NCBI RefSeq assembly: GCF_000235745.1
Contig: NZ_AGSX01000010.1
Span: 93,035-157,034, forward strand
Direction of reading: 5' to 3'
DNA from: Stutzerimonas stutzeri SDM-LAC
GTDB taxonomy: Bacteria; Pseudomonadota; Gammaproteobacteria; Pseudomonadales; Pseudomonadaceae
DNA: 64,000 nucleotides
A program made the translations under genes and the position numbers. The notes under the pieces are model-generated. The model made no database searches, was not told the origin of the DNA, and saw only the letters and a program-made list of their open reading frames with translations. Positions 19,000-28,097 of the stretch are shown piece by piece. Positions within the stretch are counted from its first letter, which is position 1. Every line of letters starts with the position of its first letter.

Positions 19000-21396
19000 C
19001 TAATGCGTGCTGATTCGCTCCTTGGAATCAGACTCGCGCTTGTCATCCTTTGCAACGATATCGGGAGCCGCGTCAGGCAAGGGCTCCGGCGCGTATTGCA
19101 GCGCAATTTGGAGGACTTCGTCAATCCACTTCACCGGTTTAATCTGCAGGTCTTGCTTAATATTGTCAGGAATCTCTTTCAGATCACGCTGATTCTCTTC
19201 AGGAATGATCACCGTTTTGATACCGCCCCGGTGTGCCGCGAGCAATTTCTCTTTCAAGCCACCGATAGCGAGGACCTGGCCACGTAGGGTGATTTCCCCG
19301 GTCATGGCGACTTCGGCCCGAACCGGAATCTGCGTCAGTGCCGAGACCAACGCGGTACACATACCGATACCTGCGCTAGGGCCATCTTTCGGCGTAGCCC
19401 CTTCAGGGACATGAATATGAATGTCCTGTTTCTCGTGGAAATCAACAGCAATACCAAGGCTCTTCGCGCGACTACGCACTACCGTGAGCGCCGCTGTAAT
19501 GGACTCACCCATCACATCGCCCAGCGACCCGGTCTTGGTCAGTCGCCCTTTGCCGGGCACCACTGCCGCTTCGATGGTAAGCAGTTCGCCGCCAACCTGA
19601 GTCCACGCCAAGCCGGTGACCTGGCCAACCTGGTCTTGCTGTTCGGCAAGCCCGTAGCGGAACTTGCGAACGCCCAAGAAATGCTCGAGCGATTCGGCGG
19701 TTACGCTGACTTCAAAACGCTTTTCTGCCGCATGCTCCTTCACCACCTTGCGGCATACCTTGGCTATCTGACGTTCAAGTCCGCGAACGCCGGCTTCCCT
19801 GGTGTAATAACGGATAATGTCGCGAATGGCCTCATCATCGAACAGCAACTCGGTCTTTTTCAGCCCATTGGCCTGAACCTGCTTCGGAACCAGATAGCGA
19901 ATGGCGATATTGATTTTCTCGTCTTCCGTATAACCCGGTAGACGAATGATTTCCATGCGGTCAAGCAGCGGCGCTGGAATATTCATGGAGTTGGCAGTGC
20001 ACAGGAACATTACGTCAGACAGGTCGTAGTCGACCTCGAGATAGTGATCGTTGAAGTTGTGGTTCTGCTCAGGATCAAGCACCTCCAACAGGGCAGACGC
20101 AGGGTCTCCACGCATGTCGTTGCCCATCTTGTCGATTTCATCGAGCAAGAACAGCGGATTGCGTACACCGACTTTGCTCATCTTCTGGATCAGGCGGCCG
20201 GGCATTGAGCCGATGTAGGTACGACGATGCCCACGAATCTCGGCCTCGTCCCGCACGCCACCCAGCGCCATGCGTACGAACTTGCGATTCGTCGAGCGTG
20301 CGATCGACTCGGCGAGCGACGTCTTGCCGACGCCTGGCGGACCTACCAGGCACAAGACTGGACCTTTCAACTTTTTCACCCGTTTTTGCACCGCGAGGTA
20401 TTCAAGAATCCGATCCTTGACCTCTTCGAGGCCGTAGTGATCGGCATCCAGCACCTCCTCAGCCTTGGCGAGATCGAGGCGAACCTTGCTAGCCGCCTTC
20501 CACGGCACGTTAACCAACCAATCGATGTAGGTCCGCACCACGGTCGCTTCCGCCGACATAGGCGACATCTGCTTGAGCTTGTTCAGCTCGGTGGTTGCTT
20601 TGGTATGGGCGTCTTTACTCAGCCCAGCATTCTCGATGCGCTTCTTGAGGTCATCGATTTCGTTGTGGCCTTCATCGATATCGCCCAGTTCCTTCTGAAT
20701 GGCCTTCATCTGCTCATTCAAATAGTACTCACGCTGGCTGCGCTCCATCTGCTTCTTGACCCGACCACGGATACGCTTCTCGACCTGTAAGAGATCGATT
20801 TCGGCATCAAGCAACGACAACACATGCTCGACGCGGGCCGGCAGATCGGTAATCTCGAGAATCGCCTGCTTTTGCTCGATCTTGAGCGCCATGTGCGCGG
20901 CCATTGTGTCAACCAGACGCGCCGGCTCGTCGATGCTTGCAAGCGAGGAAAGCACCTCAGAAGGCACCTTTTTACCCAGTTGAACATACTGCTCAAACTG
21001 GCTCAGAAGACTACGGGTAAAGACCTCCGCTTCGCGCTCTTCGATCTCCGACTCGTCGATCAGAGCGACGTCGGCTCGACAATGGTCCTCGACGTCAAAG
21101 AAACGGTCGATAACCCCGCGCTGTTCTCCCTCCACAAGCACCTTGACAGTGCCATCCGGCAGCTTGAGCAGTTGCAACACGGTCGCGACCGTACCCACAC
21201 GATATAGCCCATCTTCGCTCGGGTCGTCATCGGCTGGGTTCTTCTGGGCCAAAAGCAATATCTGCTTATCGCCGGCCATTGCGGATTCTAGGGCCTCGAT
21301 GGATTTTTCCCGCCCAACGAACAGCGGAATCACCATGTGCGGGTAGACCACTACGTCGCGCAGCGGCAAAAGGGGCAATTCGATGGTTGTCTTCAT
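19000..21396 (-). CDS. lon: ATP-dependent protease La (Lon)
   Basis: 798 residues. N-terminal substrate-binding domain (LPLLPLRDVVVYPHMVIPLFVGR), coiled-coil region (residues 180-260), AAA+ module with Walker A GPPGVGKTS and Walker B PLFLLDEIDKM, and a C-terminal Ser-Lys protease domain with the catalytic serine in PKDGPSAGIGMCTAL and lysine in GGLKEKLLAAHRGG. It degrades misfolded and regulatory proteins in the cytoplasm. It follows clpX and precedes hupB, with a candidate heat-shock promoter upstream. Confidence 0.97.
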   Translation of the reverse strand: MKTTIELPLLPLRDVVVYPHMVIPLFVGREKSIEALESAMAGDKQILLLAQKNPADDDPSEDGLYRVGTVATVLQLLKLPDGTVKVLVEGEQRGVIDRFFDVEDHCRADVALIDESEIEEREAEVFTRSLLSQFEQYVQLGKKVPSEVLSSLASIDEPARLVDTMAAHMALKIEQKQAILEITDLPARVEHVLSLLDAEIDLLQVEKRIRGRVKKQMERSQREYYLNEQMKAIQKELGDIDEGHNEIDDLKKRIENAGLSKDAHTKATTELNKLKQMSPMSAEATVVRTYIDWLVNVPWKAASKVRLDLAKAEEVLDADHYGLEEVKDRILEYLAVQKRVKKLKGPVLCLVGPPGVGKTSLAESIARSTNRKFVRMALGGVRDEAEIRGHRRTYIGSMPGRLIQKMSKVGVRNPLFLLDEIDKMGNDMRGDPASALLEVLDPEQNHNFNDHYLEVDYDLSDVMFLCTANSMNIPAPLLDRMEIIRLPGYTEDEKINIAIRYLVPKQVQANGLKKTELLFDDEAIRDIIRYYTREAGVRGLERQIAKVCRKVVKEHAAEKRFEVSVTAESLEHFLGVRKFRYGLAEQQDQVGQVTGLAWTQVGGELLTIEAAVVPGKGRLTKTGSLGDVMGESITAALTVVRSRAKSLGIAVDFHEKQDIHIHVPEGATPKDGPSAGIGMCTALVSALTQIPVRAEVAMTGEITLRGQVLAIGGLKEKLLAAHRGGIKTVIIPEENQRDLKEIPDNIKQDLQIKPVKWIDEVLQIALQYAPEPLPDAAPDIVAKDDKRESDSKERISTH

Positions 21397-21426
21397 AAAT
21401 TCAGCTCTACGACGGCCATACGGCGG

Positions 21427-21457
21427 TAAACGGGAAATTCATACCCTGGCAATCAAG
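21427..21457 (-). promoter_or_regulatory. Candidate sigma-32 (heat-shock) promoter for lon
   Basis: On the minus strand CTTGATT (21457-21451) is followed after 16 bases by CCCGTTTA (21434-21427), about 30 bp before the lon ATG. This resembles the RpoH pattern CTTGAAA-N13 to 17-CCCCATNT with two mismatches in the -10 part. lon is a known heat-shock gene, but the match is imperfect. Confidence 0.45.
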
Positions 21458-21500
21458 ATGAGGGCGCGCGATGTAAAAAACAAGGAGAGGAAGAAAAGCA

Positions 21501-21520
21501 AAGGGGCCCGGAGGCCCCTT
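21501..21520 (-). terminator. Terminator after clpX
   Basis: AAGGGGCC and GGCCCCTT form a GC-rich stem around a 4-nt loop at 21501-21520. On the minus strand it is followed by TGCTTTTCTTCC. It separates clpX from lon, so lon has independent transcription. Confidence 0.8.
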
Positions 21521-21526
21521 GTTCTG

Positions 21527-22807
21527 TCACGCGTCAGGCGCGGCCTTGGCAGGCGGCTCGCTGTTTTCGTAAATAAGCAGCGGCTGAGAAGTACCTTCGA
21601 TAACGCTCTCGTCGATGACTACCTTGCTGACGTCCTTCTGGGAAGGAATCTCATACATGGTATCCAGCAGTACGCCTTCGAGAATCGAACGCAGCCCTCG
21701 AGCACCGGTCTTGCGCTCCAGCGCGCGAGTTGCGACTGCTTTCAGTGCATCGGTACGGAACTCCAGATCGACACCTTCCAGTTCGAACAGCTTGCTGTAC
21801 TGCTTGGTCAGCGCGTTCTTCGGCTCAGTGAGGATCTGAATCAGCGCCGCCTCGTCAAGCTCGTCGAGCGTGGCGATTACGGGCAGACGGCCAACAAACT
21901 CCGGAATCAAGCCGAACTTGACCAGATCGTCTGGCTCAACCGAGCGCAGCGACTCTCCGATCTTCTTGCCCGGATCCATACTGCGAACTTCAGCATTGAA
22001 GCCGATTCCGCCTTTGGTCGAACGACCCTGGATCACTTTTTCAAGTCCGGCAAACGCACCGCCGCAAATGAACAGGATGTTTCGCGTATCTACCTGCAGG
22101 AATTCCTGCTGCGGATGCTTGCGACCACCTTGTGGCGGAACAGAGGCAACGGTCCCCTCGATAAGTTTCAGCAACGCTTGTTGCACTCCTTCCCCCGAGA
22201 CGTCACGGGTGATGGAAGGGTTGTCCGACTTACGCGAAATCTTGTCGATCTCATCGATATAGACGATACCCATCTGGGCTTTTTCTACATCGTAATCGCA
22301 CTTTTGCAGCAGCTTCTGAATGATGTTCTCAACGTCCTCGCCAACGTAACCGGCTTCGGTCAGCGTGGTGGCGTCAGCGATGGTGAACGGAACATTCAGC
22401 AGCCTGGCCAGCGTCTCCGCAAGCAGCGTCTTGCCTGAACCGGTCGGCCCGATAAGCAGTATGTTGCTCTTGCCAAGCTCAACTTCTTCCTTCTTGTCGC
22501 GCTGGTTGAGTCGCTTGTAATGGTTGTACACAGCCACAGCCAGGATCTTCTTTGCGCGCTCCTGACCAATCACGTACTGGTCGAGGATGCCGCTGATTTC
22601 CTTGGGTGCAGGCAGTTTTTGCGACGTGCTCTCGGCCTGTGCCTCTTGCACCTCCTCGCGGATGATGTCATTGCACAGGTCGACGCACTCGTCGCAGATA
22701 AAAACCGAGGGCCCGGCAATCAACTTGCGTACTTCATGCTGGCTTTTGCCGCAGAAAGAGCAATAGAGCAGCTTGCCGGAATCCTCGCCGTTGCGGGTGT
22801 CAGTCAT
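21527..22807 (-). CDS. clpX: ATP-dependent Clp protease ATP-binding subunit ClpX
   Basis: 426 residues from the ATG at 22807 ([16 protein letters not shown]); the frame is open to 22888 but the extension does not belong to the family. N-terminal zinc-binding domain with CSFC and, 18 residues on, CDEC; AAA+ unfoldase with Walker A GPTGSGKT and Walker [11 protein letters not shown]; the IGF loop that docks on ClpP is present ([10 protein letters not shown]). It unfolds ssrA-tagged and other substrates for ClpP, which is encoded 118 bp upstream. Confidence 0.97.
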   Translation of the reverse strand: MTDTRNGEDSGKLLYCSFCGKSQHEVRKLIAGPSVFICDECVDLCNDIIREEVQEAQAESTSQKLPAPKEISGILDQYVIGQERAKKILAVAVYNHYKRLNQRDKKEEVELGKSNILLIGPTGSGKTLLAETLARLLNVPFTIADATTLTEAGYVGEDVENIIQKLLQKCDYDVEKAQMGIVYIDEIDKISRKSDNPSITRDVSGEGVQQALLKLIEGTVASVPPQGGRKHPQQEFLQVDTRNILFICGGAFAGLEKVIQGRSTKGGIGFNAEVRSMDPGKKIGESLRSVEPDDLVKFGLIPEFVGRLPVIATLDELDEAALIQILTEPKNALTKQYSKLFELEGVDLEFRTDALKAVATRALERKTGARGLRSILEGVLLDTMYEIPSQKDVSKVVIDESVIEGTSQPLLIYENSEPPAKAAPDA

Positions 22808-22925
22808 TCGATCGATCCAATCGGGGAAGGCTTGTAATACAAGATGAAGGCAAATGCAGGCATTTTCAAGGGCGCGCAAAGCGCACATGACGGATGCCCG
22901 CTAACTGCGCCCTCCTAGACCAGCG

Positions 22926-23570
22926 TTAGACCGGCAGCTGCCGCTTTTCGTGAACTGCATCGACCACCCCGTACTCCAGCGCTCGCGTGGCACTCATGAA
23001 GTAGTCACGGTTGGTGTCGCGCTCAATCGTTTCCAGGTCCTGCCCTGTATGGTGGGCCAGCAACTGGTTCAGCCGCTCACGGATGAAGAGGATTTCGCGA
23101 GCATGGATATCGATATCCGACGCCTGCCCCTGAAAACCACCCAGTGGCTGATGAATCATTACGCGGGCATTCGGAAGGCAGAAACGCTTGCCTTTAGCTC
23201 CGCCAGCGAGCAGGAACGCGCCCATGCTGCACGCTTGACCGATACAGGTGGTAGAAACGTCTGCCTTGATAAACTGCATGGTGTCGTAGATAGCCATACC
23301 GGCTGTCACAGACCCGCCCGGGGAATTGATGTACAGGTGAATATCCTTCTCGGGGTTTTCCGCCTCGAGGAACAGCATCTGCGCGACAATCAGATTGGCC
23401 ATGTAGTCTTCAACCTGGCCGACCATGAAAATAACCCGCTCCTTAAGGAGGCGGGAATAGATGTCATACGCCCGCTCACCACGGGCGGACTGCTCGATGA
23501 CCATTGGCACGAGGCCGCCAGCGGCCTGAATGTCTGGTGCTTGCATAAACGGATTGCCGGGCATGTCCAA
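22926..23570 (-). CDS. clpP: ATP-dependent Clp protease proteolytic subunit ClpP
   Basis: 214 residues. The catalytic triad is complete: S115 ([11 protein letters not shown]), H140 ([10 protein letters not shown]) and D189 ([10 protein letters not shown]). [16 protein letters not shown] is the oxyanion strand. It forms the tetradecameric chamber served by ClpX and ClpA. It lies downstream of tig and upstream of clpX, the conserved tig-clpP-clpX-lon-hupB order. Confidence 0.97.
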   Translation of the reverse strand: MDMPGNPFMQAPDIQAAGGLVPMVIEQSARGERAYDIYSRLLKERVIFMVGQVEDYMANLIVAQMLFLEAENPEKDIHLYINSPGGSVTAGMAIYDTMQFIKADVSTTCIGQACSMGAFLLAGGAKGKRFCLPNARVMIHQPLGGFQGQASDIDIHAREILFIRERLNQLLAHHTGQDLETIERDTNRDYFMSATRALEYGVVDAVHEKRQLPV

Positions 23571-23598
23571 CGATACTCCCTATGTAACGCCGCAAAGA

Positions 23599-23625
23599 CA
23601 TAAGCCAGCTCGAGGCTGGCTTATG
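23599..23625. terminator. Hairpin between tig and clpP
   Basis: Perfect 10-bp repeat: CATAAGCCAG at 23599-23608 and CTGGCTTATG at 23616-23625 with a 7-nt loop. On the minus strand the following bases are not T-rich, so it may be a partial terminator that reduces read-through from tig into clpP. Confidence 0.5.
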
Positions 23626-23651
23626 AAAGTGCATTAAACGGTTGAAGAGGC

Positions 23652-24962
23652 TCAGGCAGCTTGCGGGGCTTCCGCAGGCTTCACTGCTTCTTCGTAGGAG
23701 ACCGATTTGTCGGTCACTTTAGCCTGCTGCAGGACAGTATCTACAACTTGTTCTTCGAGCACAACCGAGCGAACTTCGTTCAACTGCTCGTCGTTCTTGT
23801 AGTACCAGGACACGACCTGCTCCGGCTCTTGGTAAGCGGAGGCCATTTCCTCGATCAGCTCGCGAACGCGCGCATCATCTGGCTTGAGCTCGTACTGCTT
23901 GACCACTTCGGCAACGATCAGGCCCAGCACGACGCGACGCTTGGCCTGTTCTTCGAACAACTCGGCCGGCAGCTGATCAGGCTTGATATTGCCACCAAAC
24001 TGCTGGACGGCCTGAACGCGCAGGCGGTTCACTTCGTTGTCAATCAGAGCCTTAGGTACTTCGATCGGGTTGGCGCTCACCAGACCTTCCATGACCTGGT
24101 TCTTGACCTTGGTCTTGATCGCCTGGCGCAGCTCGCGCTCCATGTTCTTTTTGACTTCAGCACGGAAGCCTTCGAGGCCGCCTTCCTGCACGCCGAACTG
24201 AGCAAAGAACTCATCGTTCAGTTCGGGCAGTTGCGCAGCCTCTACACCGTTTACGGTAACGGTGAATTCGGCAGTTTTGCCTGCCAGGTCGAGATTCTGG
24301 TAGTCCTCAGGGAATGTCGGGTTGATGACCCGCTCTTCACCAGCCTTGGCGCCAACCAGTGCGGACTCGAAGCCAGGAATCATACGACCGGAACCCAGGA
24401 CCAGCTGCGTACCCTGCGCGGATCCGCCAGCGAAGGCTTCGCCGTCGATCTTGCCGACGAAATCGATGTTCAGCTGGTCGCCGTCTTCAGCGACACGATC
24501 AACCTTTTCAAAACGAGTGTTCTGCTTGCGCAGGATTTCCAGCATGTTGTCTACGTCAGCATCGGCGACGTCAGCCTGCAAGCGCTCAACTTCGATGCCG
24601 TCCAAACCGGCCACTTTGAATTCAGGGAATACCTCGAACGTCGCGATGTACTCCAGGTCCTTGCCCTTTTCGAACACCTTCGGCTCGACTGCCGGCGCGC
24701 CTGCCGGGTTCAGCTTCTCGGCAACGACGGCTTCATAGAAGGTAGCCTGAATCAGATCGCCCAATGCTTCCTGGCGTGCGGCCGCCTCATAACGCTGACG
24801 GATGACGCTCATCGGCACCTTGCCGGGACGGAAGCCTGGGATTTTTGCACGGCTGGCGGTCTGTTGCAGACGCTTGTTGACTTCGGTCTCGATGCGCTCG
24901 ACCGGCACGCCAATGGTCATGCGGCGCTCAAGAGCGGAGGTGCTTTCAACAGAAACTTGCAT
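23652..24962 (-). CDS. tig: Trigger factor (ribosome-associated chaperone)
   Basis: 436 residues from the ATG at 24962 ([15 protein letters not shown]), with GAGGAAA upstream; the longer frame to 25016 is rejected. The ribosome-binding signature appears as [20 protein letters not shown]. The FKBP-type isomerase domain starts around residue 160 ([22 protein letters not shown]), followed by the long helical C-terminal arms. It shields nascent chains at the ribosome exit. Confidence 0.97.
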   Translation of the reverse strand: MQVSVESTSALERRMTIGVPVERIETEVNKRLQQTASRAKIPGFRPGKVPMSVIRQRYEAAARQEALGDLIQATFYEAVVAEKLNPAGAPAVEPKVFEKGKDLEYIATFEVFPEFKVAGLDGIEVERLQADVADADVDNMLEILRKQNTRFEKVDRVAEDGDQLNIDFVGKIDGEAFAGGSAQGTQLVLGSGRMIPGFESALVGAKAGEERVINPTFPEDYQNLDLAGKTAEFTVTVNGVEAAQLPELNDEFFAQFGVQEGGLEGFRAEVKKNMERELRQAIKTKVKNQVMEGLVSANPIEVPKALIDNEVNRLRVQAVQQFGGNIKPDQLPAELFEEQAKRRVVLGLIVAEVVKQYELKPDDARVRELIEEMASAYQEPEQVVSWYYKNDEQLNEVRSVVLEEQVVDTVLQQAKVTDKSVSYEEAVKPAEAPQAA

Positions 24963-25325
24963 GGATTTTCCTCGTTGCACAGACATAAGCCGGCATTCCG
25001 GCCCCAGAATGGGCAAGCATTCTAGTGGCTCGTATCGGAGAAGTCACCCTACCTATCAGGCCGCAATCAAACAGAGCGGCGTGAGTCCGTTCTGGGTGCC
25101 TGCGCCTGCAGTCGCACACAAAGCCGTAACTGATGGATCAGCAACGGGCTATGCACCACACATGGCTACACGGCCGAGACGACCTAGCGAGTGAGTACCA
25201 TCGATGCGGCACGCCTACTGCGCCTTATAAGTGAGCGCTTGCCGGTGCAGCTCTCACTTGAGTGGTCTATGTTTTGGGTAGCGGTGTGACCGACGCCGAG
25301 CAAGAGGATGAGGATGAGACGAACC
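24963..25325. other. Intergenic region between divergent tig and the DoxX gene
   Basis: About 360 bp without a convincing gene. The tig promoter lies at 25019-25047. A 7-bp inverted repeat (AAGTGAG 25229-25235, CTCACTT 25253-25259) lies nearer the DoxX gene. I looked for a tRNA cloverleaf here and saw none. Confidence 0.6.
25019..25047 (-). promoter_or_regulatory. Sigma-70 promoter for tig
   Basis: On the minus strand GTGACT (25047-25042, 4/6 to TTGACA), a 17-base spacer, then TAGAAT (25024-25019, 5/6 to TATAAT), about 57 bp before the tig ATG. Confidence 0.55.
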
Positions 25326-25724
25326 ATGACTGATGATCTGGGAAAGCTGGTGTTAAGGGTTTCGCTGGGTGTGCTGATTCTTTTGCATGGGCTCTTCAAA
25401 CTGCAGAACGGCGTCGACGGGATTATCGGCATGCTAGGTAGCCATGGGCTGCCCGCTCTTTTGGCTTACGGCGTATATATAGGTGAAGTGGTCGGGCCGG
25501 CGTTGGTCATTGTTGGAGTGTTTACTCGTGTGGGCGCATTGCTCATCGCCGTCAACATGCTCGTCGCCTTTGGACTGGCCCACCTGCAAGAGCTGTTCTC
25601 GCTCGGCCAGATGGGTGGCTGGGCGCTTGAGCTGCAAGGCATGTTTCTGTTTGGGTCAATCGCGGTCGCCCTGCTGGGTGCTGGCAGATTCAGCGTCGGC
25701 GGGATCGGGGGGCGATACAACTGA
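25326..25724 (+). CDS. DoxX-family membrane protein
   Basis: 132 residues from ATG 25326 (MTDDLGKLVLRVSLG), preceded by GAGGATGAG at a suitable distance; an ATG at 25308 in the same frame is possible. Four hydrophobic helices are seen (about 8-26, 45-68, 72-90, 103-120), with the family-like VSLGVLILLHGLFKLQNG and YGVYIGEVVGPALVIVGVFTR. DoxX/SURF4 relatives are small inner-membrane proteins, some linked to redox or sulfur metabolism; no specific role can be read here. Confidence 0.85.
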   Translation: MTDDLGKLVLRVSLGVLILLHGLFKLQNGVDGIIGMLGSHGLPALLAYGVYIGEVVGPALVIVGVFTRVGALLIAVNMLVAFGLAHLQELFSLGQMGGWALELQGMFLFGSIAVALLGAGRFSVGGIGGRYN

Positions 25725-25883
25725 TAAGCGTGCCTCGAAAAACGACCGGCGACAGGGGTTGGAATGCCCGTTGCTTGGCGCGATAGCGCCGGCGACTGAA
25801 GGATCGCTGCGCAACGATGTTCACTTTGCCCGAGAACAATCAATTGTTTGGAGTCCGGCCACATCAGTGCCCATGATAAGCCG

Positions 25884-26288
25884 ATGACCGCGTCTGTTCC
25901 GATACGTCAGCCCTGCCCACCTGCCGCCTGCATCTGTGGACGCGAGCAGTTGCTTGAGGCGCCCAACAACAATGATCTGCGTATTCTCCGGCTGACGCGC
26001 CAGGAGGAAAACCGGCTGATTTCCCGCTTGGAAAACCTGGAAGACCTGGCAGACCTTGAGCGCATGCAGCGACGCATCTACGAGCAGTTGGGGATTCGCC
26101 TTCATATCGCACCGGGGTTCAGCGAAGTGCGCAGCATGCGGGGCATTCGCATCGACATCGATGAGTTGCCAGGCTTGTGCCGCAAGACCCGGCAGTCGAT
26201 CCCGGCTGCGATCCGCCGCGGTCTGGAAAAGCGCCCGGAAATCGCGTTCAGTCTGCTCAATGCACACGATCTGTTGCGCGATGCGTGA
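25884..26288 (+). CDS. Conserved hypothetical protein with N-terminal cysteine cluster
   Basis: 134 residues from ATG 25884 (MTASVPIRQP); the frame is open to 25848. I do not recognise a family. C11, C16 and C18 form a cluster near the N-terminus (PCPPAACICGREQLL), with a further Cys in LPGLCRKTRQ. The middle is rich in charged helix-forming residues (LTRQEENRLISRLENLEDLADLERMQRRI). No signal peptide or membrane helix. The codon pattern looks like its neighbours, so it is probably real. Possibly a metal- or DNA-binding small protein, but that is a guess. Confidence 0.65.
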   Translation: MTASVPIRQPCPPAACICGREQLLEAPNNNDLRILRLTRQEENRLISRLENLEDLADLERMQRRIYEQLGIRLHIAPGFSEVRSMRGIRIDIDELPGLCRKTRQSIPAAIRRGLEKRPEIAFSLLNAHDLLRDA

Positions 26289-26576
26289 GAATCGGGCCGA
26301 GCTACGACCGAAAGCGCGCCGTTGGCACTCACGGTTGCCATCTGCGATAGTTGCCCGGCCGGCCTATCGCGCTGGTCTGCTGCTAGCCCACAAGGCTGGC
26401 AGTGCTTGTGACGCCGTGCGAGTCCTGCTGCTTGCTACCCGCCCGCAGCCTGTCGCGTCCTTCGCGCAACCCGCGCGTTTCGATGGTTCACCTGCCATCG
26501 CTAAGCCGATCGCTGCTGTCAGTGCCCGGCCGTTCGCCCATAACAACCAAAACACCAATCCGAACAAGGACGCCCC

Positions 26577-27572
26577 ATGAAACTGACCCGTTGCTTGACC
26601 GCACTGGCTGCCGCTGCTGCGCTCTCTGCCACCTTTGCCGCTTCGGCCCGTGAATACTCCGTTTCCACTGTGCTTTCCGATGCCTTCCCCTGGGGTCAGG
26701 CCGCGCAGAAGTGGGCGGACCTGGTTGAGGAGCGTTCGAATGGCGGAATCACTTTGCGCGTGTACCCCAACGCTCAGCTGGTCGCTGGCGACCAGACCAA
26801 GGAATTCTCTGCCATGCGGTCCGGATTGATCGACATGGCCGTCGGATCGACCATCAACTGGTCGCCACAAGTTCCGGAGCTCAACCTCTTCTCCCTGCCC
26901 TTCCTGATGGCAAACAGCGCCGACCTCGACGCCATCACGCAGGGCGAGGCTGGCAAGCAGGCGTTCGCTGCTATCGAAAAACGCGGCATCGTCCCGTTGG
27001 CCTGGGGTGAAAACGGGTTCCGTGAGATATCCAACTCGGTCAAGCCTGTGAAAACGCCTGCCGACCTGAAAGGCCTGAAGATCCGTGTAGTCGGTTCGCC
27101 CCTGTTTCAGGACACATTCACGGCACTGGGCGCCAACCCGACCCAAATGAGCTGGGCCGACGCCAAGCCGGCGCTGACTACCGGTGCAGTTGATGGCCAG
27201 GAAAACCCGCTGTCGGTGTTCGACGTGGCACGAGCCGATCAGGTCGGGCAGAAATACCTGACGCTCTGGCATTACATGGCTGACCCACTGATTTTCGCGG
27301 TTAACCAGCGGATCTGGAAAGAGCTGCCAGAAGCCGACCGCGAACTGCTGCGCCAGGCGGCCATTGACGCCGGCAAATGGGAGATCGAGTTGTCGCGCAA
27401 TAGCGAGGCCAAGCGCTTGGAAGACATCCGCGCTCGCGGCGTCGAGGTCACCGAACTGAGCGAGGCCGAGCAGCAGGCGTTCGCCGATGCGACTCGCAGC
27501 GTGCAGGAAAAGTGGACGTCGAAGATCGGCGCCGATCTGGTCGAAGCGGCCCGCACGGCCGTAGCAAAGTAA
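26577..27572 (+). CDS. TRAP transporter substrate-binding protein (DctP family)
   Basis: 331 residues with a signal peptide (cleavage after about residue 24, FAASA). Typical DctP features: GGITLRVYPNAQLVAGDQTKEFSAMRSGLIDMAV, ENGFREISNSVKPVKTPADLKGLKIRVVGSPLFQDTFTALGANPTQM (the Arg in KIRVV is the carboxylate-binding position) and AVDGQENPLSVF. It binds an organic acid in the periplasm and delivers it to the DctQM permease encoded downstream. The substrate cannot be read. The 288 bp upstream has no gene and no convincing promoter. Confidence 0.93.
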   Translation: MKLTRCLTALAAAAALSATFAASAREYSVSTVLSDAFPWGQAAQKWADLVEERSNGGITLRVYPNAQLVAGDQTKEFSAMRSGLIDMAVGSTINWSPQVPELNLFSLPFLMANSADLDAITQGEAGKQAFAAIEKRGIVPLAWGENGFREISNSVKPVKTPADLKGLKIRVVGSPLFQDTFTALGANPTQMSWADAKPALTTGAVDGQENPLSVFDVARADQVGQKYLTLWHYMADPLIFAVNQRIWKELPEADRELLRQAAIDAGKWEIELSRNSEAKRLEDIRARGVEVTELSEAEQQAFADATRSVQEKWTSKIGADLVEAARTAVAK

Positions 27573-27620
27573 AAACCGTTCTACCCGGCGGCGCGATGCC
27601 GCCGGGATTCGAGGAAACCC

Positions 27621-28097
27621 ATGAACAATCGACAGGACGCGCGCCTTGAGCGCGTGCTGGCTACCCTGGCGCTGGTAATCATCAGCCTGATCAGCCTGGC
27701 CAATGTGATGGTGCGCTACTTCACCGATGCATCATTCGCCTTTACCGAAGAACTCTCCGTTTTTCTCCTTGTGATTCTCACCTTTGCCGGCGCATCGGTG
27801 GCCATGCGCAGCAACCGTCACATCCGCATCGGATTTGCCGAGCGGATATTTCCGCGCCTGCGCACACCGCTGATCCTGCTGCAGTGGCTGGCCAGCGTAT
27901 TGGTGCTCGGCATGGTCATCTGGTATGGCGGGCAGTTTGCTCTGGAGGAATACCAGTGGGAGTCCGAATCCCCTGGCCTGGGGCTGCCGAACTGGTGGTA
28001 TGTGGTCTGGCTGCCACTGCTGGCGTTGTTGATGGGTATACGCCTGACCCAGATGACGATCGACCGGCTGCGCGGGAGGCTCACCGATGAGCCCTGA
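27621..28097 (+). CDS. TRAP transporter small permease (DctQ family)
   Basis: 158 residues with four predicted membrane helices (about 13-32, 43-61, 82-105, 123-142). The DctQ pattern is ANVMVRYFTDASFAFTEELSVFLLVILTFAGASVAMRSNRHIRIGF. It pairs with the large permease encoded next, overlapping it by 11 bp. This is a normal stand-alone DctQ, in contrast to the kinase-fused one at 57834-59039. Confidence 0.92.
   Translation: MNNRQDARLERVLATLALVIISLISLANVMVRYFTDASFAFTEELSVFLLVILTFAGASVAMRSNRHIRIGFAERIFPRLRTPLILLQWLASVLVLGMVIWYGGQFALEEYQWESESPGLGLPNWWYVVWLPLLALLMGIRLTQMTIDRLRGRLTDEP

Noticed and set aside
23661-25025. 454-codon open frame antisense to tig
   Set aside because: Exact mirror of trigger factor; composition reflects antisense of a charged protein.
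24963-25325. Possible tRNA gene near tig
   Set aside because: No acceptor stem, anticodon arm or T-loop pattern could be put together in this gap.
26323-26338. Sigma-54-like TGGCAC...TTGC upstream of the first TRAP operon
   Set aside because: The GG and GC elements are one base too far apart for a functional -24/-12 promoter, and the site is about 240 bp from the gene.
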